A stretch of DNA of 64,000 bases. Origin: Elmis aenea (lineage: Eukaryota > Arthropoda > Insecta > Coleoptera > Elmidae). The translations under genes and the position numbers were made by a program. Below, in pieces: positions 33,001 through 45,000 of this stretch; position 1 is the stretch's first letter, and each line of letters opens with the position of its first letter. Below the pieces are notes generated by a model. That model had not been told where the DNA came from. It did no database searches and was given only the letters and a program-made list of their open reading frames with translations. The stretch lies in assembly GCA_947652605.1 (NCBI GenBank), contig OX393581.1, positions 14,760,640 to 14,824,639 of the forward strand. The letters are read 5' to 3'.

Positions 33001-36000
33001 ATATTTGAACATAAGATAAACTACAATAAATACCAAATGAGTTTTAGGAGGTTTTACACCTTGTCTTGTTTTTGTTTTCATAGCCTACTATAATTTTCTT
33101 AAAAAAAAAAACTAAAAAACTTTCGCAACTTACAAATTATTGAAAATAACTACATCAACCCTCATATATTTAGAATGACAAAAATATAAGGAATTTAAAT
33201 AAGTCATAGCCAACTATGGGTTCCATTTTAAAAAATACAACTTTATGTCACAACTCGAATTTCGATTTTTTTCTTGAAATATTGTCTACGCCACTGCATT
33301 TTTATCAAAAAAGTGCCTGTAGAACATCAAAATTATTTTTGTTTATTTTCATAAACAAGCGAGATACGGTCATAAAAGAAAAGTCGAAAAATCGAGTTAT
33401 CGGCGATAACTCGAAAACAAAAGACGATAGCCAATTTTAGTTTCCACCATTAACTTTTTCTCAAAAGAAGAGATCGAGGTAGCGCGGTCCGTTTTTTGAT
33501 AGCTCTTATAGTTACCGAGATTCCCTATTAAAACATCGAAATTTGCCCAACCTGTACATAGCCTTGCCGGAACAAATCTATAATTACGTAAAAAGTTCAC
33601 AAACTAACCTAGCATCGGAGCATTTTCAGATATTTTCCAAACTTGAACGGTGTTATCTCTCCCGACCGAAATAATGTAGTCGGAATCTACTGGGCTCCAC
33701 ATGACGAAGTGTAATCTTTCGGTATGTCCGCAATACGTGCTAATCAACGATTTTTTGGCTACATCCCAGACTTGAGCTCTGGAGTCCTCACTTACAGACA
33801 CCAGTCTTGCAGCATGATGCGGACTCCACGCAAGCGATTTCACAGCTTTTGTGTGTCCATCCAGTGTTGCAATGATGTTGTCGCCACTAGCTTGCTCATC
33901 AGCTGAAGTTTATTAATAATTCGAGTGATTTAAATAACGCAAAGCATTATCAAACAAAATACTTACAAACACTGCAGTCATATACGACAATACTGGTATC
34001 GTTCGTGGCCACTGCTAACATATTGTGATACGACGAAACGGAACTTTCTTCAGCGGTGGCTTGTGGATGCCAACACAGACATTGTACACACTTTTGAGCC
34101 ACATAAAACGTTGACATCAATTCCAATTCCACCGTGAACAGGCTCACACTGCCAGATTTTGTGCCAACCGCTAGAGTACTGTAATCAGGTTTCCAAGAAA
34201 ACTGACTTATGAACTCAGAATTTCCGACATTGAGCAATGTGGGTTCTAAAATGCACGTAAAATAGATTGAGAAAATTTAAAACGTGATTATTTTCCTTTT
34301 ACCTTCTATTGGATTATTAGCGTTGTATATGGCTAGTTTTCCTTCGGAGCATGCGTACAAGCCAAAGACATACTTATTACCATTAAAAGGACCCCATTCC
34401 AAATTGTAAATGGGCGTTTTAAAACATGGTATAAATGTCATGGGACTTTTTGACAAGTTACTGGTGTCCACAAGAGCAATCTTTAAACAAAATTTTAAAA
34501 AAACACAGTTACACTGTTCCAAGAAAATAAATTTACACACCAGTTAATTAATACCATTTAAACAAAGATTTCGAGTAAAATTTCATTTTTTTTTTGGCTA
34601 CATGAAAAACCATGTTAAGAATCATTAGCGATAAAAAGTTAATCAAATTAGCAACATTTTTTTTTTATTTGCTTGGTAAAAATCTTAACTGAAAATGTCC
34701 GTATGGTGCCCGGTCCTAAAATAAACTATGAAATCTGGACAACTTTAAAATCTAGATTTATTTAAAACTTTTTTATTGTCACATAAGAAATTTGAAATTT
34801 GGTATTTATACAGGGTGTGTATAAATAGGCGGAAGAGCTACATGTGGCGATGTTCTTCGTAAAATTTTAAGTCGAAAATCTTAATACAAAAATGTTGTAC
34901 CATGGCCTCAGGAACCATTTAAAAAAACAAAAATTTGGCAACCTTGCATCCATTGATTTGCGTTTGGACGTTTTTTTATTAGCAATTTTCAGTTAGATAT
35001 TTATAATGTTTATTCGAACTGAAAGCTTTCAGTTCGTAAACATACCTGCATTCTTTTAGGTATCGTCTAATACAAACAAGAAATAATTACGAGAAAAACA
35101 GAGATGACAGCTAATGACAATGTTGCCATATGTATTATTTTTATTCAAGTCAGTGATTAACATATTTTCAACACCAATTTTTGAAAGGAAAAACACAATA
35201 TCTAGAAAGAAGTATTATTGAAAATTTATTTTTATTCCAAATCGCAGCTTTTTCATTAAAAAATATTAAATAATGACGCTTATTAAAGGATTGAATGTCA
35301 AAATTTTGAGGACCTCTTGCAGACACAGCAAGCATGGTATAACATTTTTGTATTAAGATTTTCGACTTAGAATTTTACGAAGAACATCGCCACGTGTAGC
35401 GCTTCCGCCAATTTATACACACCCTGTATAGTTCCATGGTTTGGGAAAGGCCTACTAAAACTGAGCCAGTCTGCTGATGATTTTTACACTACAAGGCAAT
35501 ACTAAAAATTTGAACTACAGCGTTTTAGCGTATCCTTGAGAAACTAACATTCCATGATTAGGCCTACCATACGTCCCGGTTTGACCGGGACAGTGCCGGT
35601 TTCCAAGTTATGTCCTGGTCAGTTTCGCGTTTGTCCCAGTTTAAAAAAAAACATTCCGTACTAATTTTCATGTGAAATCTGACCGCGCGGACAACAATAA
35701 AGGGCGAGGAGCTTAAAAAACGTGTTTCGCTGTCATTTTGTTGTGAAGTCTTTGCGTGGGTGTTATAGGGTTGCCAATTGCACGCTTTCGGTGCAGACAT
35801 ACGCGTTTTTGTAAGAAAATTTAATGTGTACGCTGTACCTATGATTGCTATTGAAGAAATTCGTAGTAATGTACATTTTTGTTTGTAAATTTTGAGTTTT
35901 TTGAACAAGCAACAATAAAATAAATTTAAAACACAAGCTGATGTTTTTCCATTTTTCTTTAAATTTTTGACCGAAATAGTTTAACTTTTTTTAAATTTGT

Positions 36001-39000
36001 GGTAATATTATGTTTATATTTCCTTTGGCTAAATGAATATTAGCCATGATAAAAATATTATAAACTGTGATGTTTTATGTAGATTAAAATATTATTTAAA
36101 ATATATCAGAAAGGTCCTAAACTTTTCTGGATAAGCTATAAACCAGAGATTTACAAAGTAACTTTTTTATTTTTTTGCCTATAAAATGTAAATTAGCATT
36201 TAACAAAAATGCGTTATTATACAAGATTGGTTCAAAGTTAATTCTAATAGAAAAAAAAACAGCTAGGGCGAACGGGCCATTTCGCAAGAATGGAAAAAAA
36301 TAGAATTGTGAAACAAATATAGAAAGAAAGGGGGTGTGGACAAAAGAAGAAAAAGAGGGAGGCCCAAAACGAACAAGTAATGGGGAGATAGCCAAGATAC
36401 TTAAGAAAAAAGAGCTAACATGGAGACAAGCAGAAATGCTAGCAAGGAAAAAACGAGGGTGAAGAATTTTTGTACACATCTGTTATGGTTAGGGTGACCA
36501 GATTTCAGTTTTTGTAAACCCGGAGATGATGACAGGGGGATAGATGTTAGGAAATACACCTTAATTATAGATTTTAGTTTTCCGGAATTTTAATTTGTAA
36601 GAAAAAGAAAATTCCTCAATGGGAAATATGCGATGTTGATACAAAAAAAACAAAAAACATGCAAATTACAACATTTTGTTATATGGGTATATTACGACGT
36701 AATAAATAACCTTAAAAAACCAGGCGAATTACGTGACTTCCCAGAATAATAACATAAAGAAGCAAAGCATGGACATGGTATTTAAAAAAAAAAGATATAG
36801 ACAATACAATCTTTCTTGTTTTCATTGATATACCCAACTCACGGTTTGATACAATTTTTTGTATGGGTACCAGGGCTCAAAATCGAAAAAAATTTTGGTT
36901 AACAGTTAACCGAAATCGAGAACTTTATTTTTATAACGGTTTTTGTTGAAAACCGGTTTAGTGTAAAAAACCGATTTAAATTACAAACCGGTTTAAAAAA
37001 CCGGTTAAATTAGCCGGTTTTTAAAATTATTTAGATCAGGAATGCAAAGTGTGAAAAGATATTATTTATTTATAATTTTATAATAAATGTACAATCAAGA
37101 GTTCAGTAATGACTTTTGGTAAACTAATCGCATTTACTACAGATTTTTTATTTTTCATCGTAATTTTTATTAAAAAAGATGTTAAAAAAAACGGTTTTTT
37201 ATTAATTTGGTTAAAGGTTACCGTTTTTTTTTGCCTTTAAAAATAACGGTTCCGGTTTCGCTTAAAAATCGCTTTTTCTGACAAAAAATAAAGGTTAACC
37301 GGTTTTTTAAACCTGTTTCATGCCCTGATGGGTACTGTTTTTTTCGGTTAAGTTAATTTTTGGTACTACATATTACGAAACCCGGAGAAATAATAATAAA
37401 ACCCGGAGCCCGGAGAAATGATGTTAAAACCCGGAGCCCGGAGAAACGATGTTAAAACCCGGAGCCCGGAGAAACGATGTTAAAACTCAGAGACTCCGAG
37501 TAAAAGCCGGATACCAGGGCCCCGTTTCTCGAAACCTACAAGCCTTGTAATACAAGTCCATAGCTTAGCAACACGTGTAGTTTTCATGGAAACTACACGT
37601 GTTGCTAAGTCACAGACTTGTATTTACACGTGTAGCTAAGCTACGGACTTGTATTACAAGGTTTGTGAGTTTCGAAAAACAGGACCCTGGTCACCCTAAT
37701 TATGGTAGAAGAGGATGGACTATAAATTATAAATTAATGATAGCACATAAAAACCCAGTACACATCACATTAACCCGCGCTCAGAACCGTCCAACGTTCT
37801 CCACAACTAACTTCACAATGCTGATGATAATTAACATATTCATGAACTTTCATACAAAAGATGCAAGTTCAGTACTAATTATACACTGAAAAGTTTTCAC
37901 TTACCCGTCCATCCATGTTACCATATGCTATAATTACTTCTTTAGTGGGATGCCAAGCTAGACAATAAATTTTGTTCTGTTGTTTGTGCCAAAGACGGGT
38001 CATGGTTATGTGCTTAAGATGAGGAAGACTCAAATCCCAAAGCTTAACGGAACCCTCCCCACAACCTATCGCAATCCTACAAACGTACATTTGATTTAGA
38101 AATTTAATCAAATTGGGTCTTTGCAACAAATGTTGAAAGCTAAATTGATTGAATTTTGTAGGGCACTGATAGACCTTCATTTTGTCTAATATTGATATCC
38201 CTTAAGTCATTGTTTTATTTATAATTTATTAGTAAATATGTGATATTTGATCAATAATACAACAATAACTCGAGAAATATTAGTTTTAAACGTAGAACAT
38301 CTTCAATATTTGCAAGACAATTAAATTATAGGAGTACATGAGAAAATGTAAAAAATATAGGATGTGCCGTTTAAAAAATTCTACTAACTCTTGCTTAAAA
38401 TTTGGCAAAATGAACAAACACCCTGTGCATTATTTTAAAAATGTAACTGGTCAGAAGGCACTATAAGAGTTCTGTTAATAATACTTTTTGTTTTATATTA
38501 TCCAAAAACCCTAAATAATTCAAAAAAGGTTAATTTTAGGTACAAAAAACTTTATACATTTTTCAAAAGATCATTTAATTTGGAATCCAAAAATATGAAA
38601 GATATACAGGGTGCTCCATTTAAAGTTAAAAAAGTTATTCAGTTTGACTGTTGCACGCCTATAACTTTCTTATTTTTAGGATGAAACCCCCATAAACCTT
38701 ATATTTTTGTAAATCGTGGAAAATTTTCAATCGAAGACGTTCAGATGTTTTTTTTCTATGATGAAATATGATTCAGTGATTCAGTTTGACTGTTGCACCC
38801 CTATAGCTTTGTTATTTTTACGATGAAACCCCCATTAACCTTATATTTTTGCAAATCGTGGAAAATTCTCAATCGAACGACGATCAGATGTTTTTTCTAC
38901 GTTGAATATGTCAGACTGGCGATATTCAACTTTTTTTTTTAAATTACATGGTATACTTTTTTTATTGATTCCGATAGAGAATTGAATTCTAAATTCGATG

Positions 39001-42000
39001 ATGCATAAAAAGAAATAAGCATACATGGAGGAGACATGGAGAGCTTTTTGAGAAAAATGAATTAAAAATTTTTTACTATCGCCATTCTGACATATTTCAT
39101 CGTAGAAAAAACATTTGAACGTCATTCGATGGAGAATTTTCCACGATTTACAAACATGCAAGGTTTTATAGGGGGTTTCCTCTTAAAAAACAAAGTTATA
39201 GGAGTACGACAGTCAAACTGAATCACCCTGCATACTGGTATGCAAAAATAAAAGAAATAAATACTCAAAACTACAACTTGTAGCGTTAAATTAAACATAT
39301 ACAGTGTGTCCAAAAGGAATGGAATATGCTATATATCTCAGTAACGGATCATTTTTGAACAGAGGTAGTATTAAATAAAAAAATGAGATAAGTTATTCAA
39401 GACTTCATATTAAATGTATATTTTCAGAACAAAAGTACAAGAGAAGTTTTAAACAGTTCTTAATTCGGCCATTTTAGATTAATTAAAAAAATGGATGTAA
39501 CAACTTAACTGCTTGTAGTAATTTCAGAAACTAATACGTTTTTCTAAGCTTATATGATACTTTTAAAACTCTACTAAGCAACTTTGATTATCTCAAAAGT
39601 TGACAGTTGTAAACAAAATTTTTAGGTGAGAATATCATTTTGTCCCAAGTAGCCCTATTCTACGGTACTTAGTTTTCCACCCACCATAGGACAACATTAA
39701 ATTTTTTTTTTCAAACAACAAAAGCGCAATGAAAAACAATTGAATTTTTTTAAATGGCGACGTACCCCTATATTATACTCATTTGATAGAGAATATTTTT
39801 CTCTTTTCAATGATGGGGTCACCTTAAAAATTAAGTTTATGCTAAGAAAACGGAGAATATCGAAAACTTGAAAGATCTTATTAGAGAAATTACACCTAAA
39901 ATGGTTGGAATGTTATAAATGGGTTTAAAAACCGAGTTTATCGTTGCCAAGCTGTAAATGGTTCACAGTTTGAACACTTATTGTGGATTTCGTCAAAAAA
40001 AATTAGTTCTTATGATGTTTTTGTTAGAAATAAGTACAAATCAATTAAAATAATTTTTGCGTTTTTCTCAAAAAGTTGTTTAAGTAAGGGTACAAAAGTT
40101 TTGCATCATTGAAAAAAAAAACTCTATCAAATGAGTATAATATAGGGGTACCTTGTCATATAAAAAAATTCAATTGTTTTTCATTGCGCTTTTGTTATTC
40201 GAAAAAAAATATTTAAATTTTGTCTTATGGTGGAAAACTAAATACCAAACAACTTTTATTCAAAACATTTTTCCCTAAAGTGAATATTTACTGAGATATA
40301 TAGCATATTCCATTCCTTTTGAACACACTGTATATAATACTACAGTAATGTCTCGGTAATCCGAATCTTCAGTGATCCGGATTCTTCAGTAATCCGGATT
40401 TGATAAATTCTCAATGGGGTACTTTGTAATCCGGATTCCTTGTGTTTTGGTAATCCGAATTGACAAGTTTCTGCAGGTTAGAATGCGTGCGGCACTCCCC
40501 GAATGTAGGACTATTATTTAGTGTATTTTGTGTACATATCAGTGATGCCTCCAAAACGTAAGCACACTACTTTAAGTATCCATGACAAGGCAAAAATTAT
40601 TGATGTGCCTTTGAAAAATGCCAGCATGCAGTTAAACAGACACGCATTACAAGTTTTTTTAGTCCTTAATATGTTTTTCTCTTATATTTTTAATTTCTGT
40701 TTACGTTTTCATAAAGAGCTTAAGTTTTGTTTATAATTTTTTTAATAAATTCCCATCCTCAGTAATCCGGATTTTTTGATAATCCGAATTGGCCCGGTTT
40801 TAATTGATCCGGATTATCAAGACACTACTGTATTTGCTTGCTTCATTAATTTAAAAACTAGTACAATAAAATTCATGCTAAAAGTGTTAACATATCACCA
40901 TCATAAACATAAATATCAACTGTATGAACTAATAATCTACAATGAATGAATATTTTTGTTGAATTTATGTAAACTGTGATTATTTCTTACACAATTCTGA
41001 CATTTTATTACGCTCTGATGTTTTAAAAGCCTGAGAACCTATGATTAAATTAAGCCACAGCAAAATATTTACTGACCTGTTGGGATCAAGCGGTGATACA
41101 GCAAGACATAACACGCGACCCCCAAGAGAAGGAAACAAAACTTGTGTCTTCTTATCCTCTCCAAGATTAGTGTTGATGACATATCGGTCTTGTCCCGTAG
41201 TCCACACATTTGCGATTTCATTTCTCCAGTTTGGTTCATCAATCGACGAATATAGTTTTAAAGGAGACGCGATGCAAATGAAATTGTTGCTGTGGTTATT
41301 GTGAACTAACTGAGATTTCCAAACTCTGATAAAAAAATAAATACAAACTCGAAATGAAGCAAAACACAAGCACGAACTAATTTACACCAAATTTACTTAC
41401 CTATCAGCAGATAAAGTCCACTGATACAAATCACCAGTTGCGGACGAAGTCAAAAGCAGATTTGGCTGTACCCAGCACACTGAAATCCACGCCCTATTGA
41501 CCTGCGGGGGTCCCTTACGATTACGTATTTTCTTGGGCAATACTATTTCAGATTGCATGCAACCGTCGGTACCTGCCCGCCATATGACTATTGATCTAAA
41601 ATATTGGATACGAAAACTTAATTATTCCAATATTGCTACAAGTAACCAAATGTTCATCTCTTATGACAAACGAGATATAAATAGTGGTCAGAACTGTCTA
41701 TATTCTGTGAACCATTTTAGGAATGTCAATAATAACAATAATTAACATACAATTTACGGTTTTTGAGTTGTCAAAAAAGTTTTTATTTATTTTAATAATG
41801 AGTCATGGTTTTTAATTAACTTTTTATAATGTACAGGGTGGTCCAAATTCGATGGGATTGCATGGGTATCTCGGTTAATATTTAAGATAGAAAAACGGTT
41901 AAATTACCAAAAATATGCAGTTTTTTAAGACAAAGTCAGAACCGTTTTCAAAAATATTCTATCATTTGCGGTTTTCGAGTTATTGAATAAAAAGTGTTTT

Positions 42001-45000
42001 TTTGTCGTATTAATAATGTGTCATATCTCCTTTATTGTTGTAAATATCGAAAATATTTATGAAGATTACTTTTAGATATTTTTATGTTTAATTTGATTAT
42101 ATTGAAGAAAAAAAAATTTACGCTCGCCAGTAAAAAGTTATGACAGAAACTTGCCTTTTTTTTAAATAGGAGTGATAGTTGGCTATGACCTATAGAAATT
42201 CCTTATTTTTTTCTCATTCCAAATATATATGGGTTGGTGTATTTATTTTTAATAATACGCAAGTTACGAAGATTTTTCAGTTTTTTTTTTAAGAAAATCA
42301 TAGTAGGCTGTGAAAACAAAAAGAAAAAAAATCAAGGTGTAAAACCTTATAAAATTCTTGTGGTACAAGGTACCAAGGTTTTTTAATTTGTTGTTGAGAT
42401 TAACATTGTAAATATTTGAACATAAGATAAAAACAACATAGTTGGAATCAGCAGTAATGTAGTATATTGCTGTTTATCTTATGTTCGAAAATTTTTGATG
42501 TGTATATCAACAACAGATTTAAAAACCTTGGTAACTAGTACCACATGTGTTTTGTAAGGTTTTACACGTTGTTTTTTGTTGTTTTCACAACCTACTATGA
42601 TTTTTTTAATAAAGAAAAACTAAAAACCTTCGTAAATTTCGTACTATTGAAAATAAATACATCAACCCTTATATATTTGGAATGAGAAAAAAATAAGGAA
42701 TTTAAATAGGTCATAGCCAACTATCGCTCCTATTAAAAAAAAATGTAAGTTTGTGTCATAACTTTTTAACGGCGAGCGTAAAAATTTATTTTTTAGTGTA
42801 ATCAAATTAAACATAAAAATATCTTAAAATAATCTCCATAAATATTTTGGATATTTACAACAATAAGGGAGATATGACACTTTATTAATATGACAAAAAA
42901 AAACATGTTTTATATAATAACTCGAAAACCGGAAACGATAGAATATTTTTGAAAACGGTTCCGAGTTTGTCTCAAAAAACTGCACATTTTTGGTAATTTA
43001 ACCGTTTCTCTATCTTAAATATTAACTGAGATACCCATGCAATCCCATCGAATTTGGACCACCCTGTACAATCTAATGACTAATGTTAATACATACTTTT
43101 AACGCAAAACCTTTTTAATTTTTTTTAATATGTAATGGTTTTTTTGTTTATTTTATAAAACAAAAAAGGTACAAATATTTTTAAATCCTGTTAATGTGCA
43201 GAACATAAAAAATACAGAATAGTTCATGAAAAAACCAAAACACACAAAAAATATTTACAACTTATTGATACTGTGGCGTCCTACTGACTTTAAATATATT
43301 TATTTTAAGTCAGTGTTATTTCATTTATTTTGCAAATAAATAACATTAAACAAACCCTGACGCACCATTTACTAAAAGATATAACACTTCAAAAGGTCCA
43401 AGTTACGAGGATTTCAATTTCAGCAAAACAAATTAACATTATAATATTTCGGTCCTAACTTGGAGAATAAAAGTCAGTATTTGGATTTTGACCATCAACA
43501 AACAATTTGTTGATAAATTCGTATATCTTAAATAGGACACACTACTTGTAAAATATGTTCGTATAGAAAAGAATGACAATGATACAACTAAAATAACAAG
43601 GACTGGCACAGGAACCAAAATCTTGGGACAGTCGTGCTTAAGTAGTTAAGAACCAACCACCGAGAAAGTTACATAAAACTTGAAATACTATTAAAAATTA
43701 ACTAAACTAATTTTTTTTTACGAGATGAAAAGAAATTGTCAACTCACCCTCCACTTCTAGCCGAAGAAGCCAACAAATATTCCCGTACTGGTTCATTAGA
43801 AACTTCTGCATCATTTTTGACATTTTCACACAATTTAACCTTGATGTCATCATCTCCACCAGCCAATTCTACATTTTCAACAAGTGAAATGCTATTCTCG
43901 TTGACGGACTCCATATTTAAAATGTTATTCTCGCTCTTCGTTTCATCACTTGTTAATTCCACTGTCTCTGGAGATTCCACATTCTTGACTTCTTCTTCGA
44001 CAGAAGACGGTTGTGGACTATCCGTACTTACTGGATCATCATTTACACCAACAGGATTTTCTGATGCAACTTTTTCATCACAAGCTGGTTCGACGACTTT
44101 CGTAGACTCCGCATCCATACCTTCTTCATTATCCTTACAAAGCAATTCTTCGTCGTTAGAAACAACATTATCATCACTAACGGAACTCGGAGATGGAGCT
44201 TTGTCATTGCAATTATCTTCTAAATACTTATATTCGACTAAAACGAGTTTCTGATCATCAACAATCTTCGATATTTTACTAAGTAAAGTTCTTTGATCGT
44301 CTAGCCTGTTGTTAACTTCATTAATACAAAAATTAACTTCGGTAAGAGAATCTCCAATAATCTCATCTTCAGATTTTTCATCTTGCAACACCGTTTTCGT
44401 TTTTAAATCACTGACTTTGGGTGGTGAACTGTTCGCTAACATTTCGGGCAAAATATTGTCATGTTCCATACATGCAATATTTTCATTGTCTGAACATTCA
44501 ATTTTTGGTAGACAACTGTATGTGAGCAAGTCACTAACGATGCCTTCATTTTCTGTGCTGTTCAGTGAAACATTTGAAATGTTATTTGTTTCTTGGTCGT
44601 CTTCGGTTTGTTTTTTATTGTGTCGTGTTTTGAAGAATTTTACAGTTAAATTCTTGGGAAATATGTTGTACGGTGTTGGACACCATGATAAATTTATTAC
44701 CATTTTATCATGCCCACGAAGCTTGTGTACAATTTTTCCAGTTTCTAGAAAATCCACAATTATTTATTTATTCAAGGATCAAATAGTATTATACAAGGTA
44801 CACCACTTAACTCGGGCCACTAGATAAATAACTTGTAGAGATTCGAGTTATTTAACTAAACATTACATACAGTGTGTCAAGAGTAATGGAATATGCTATA
44901 TATCTCAGTAAATATCCACTTTAGGAAAAAATGTTTTGAATAAAAGTTGTTTGGTATTTAGTTTTCCACCATAAGACAAATTAAATATTTTTTTTTCGAA

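Larger units (their letters stand above)
36489..37699. mobile_element. TTAGGGTGACCAG element with nested insertions
   Basis: Left end TTAGGGTGACCAG, right end CTGGTCACCCTAA, flanked by TTATGG on both sides (36483-36488 and 37700-37705). It contains a hAT MITE, a tandem CCCGGAG repeat and a palindrome near the right end. Gemin5 intron 7. Superfamily not certain. Confidence 0.65.

Noticed and set aside
31577..33300. A second CAGTGGCGTA hAT element like 2755-6060
   Set aside because: The flanks continue as inverted repeat rather than as a direct duplication, so this is part of the FB5 arms.
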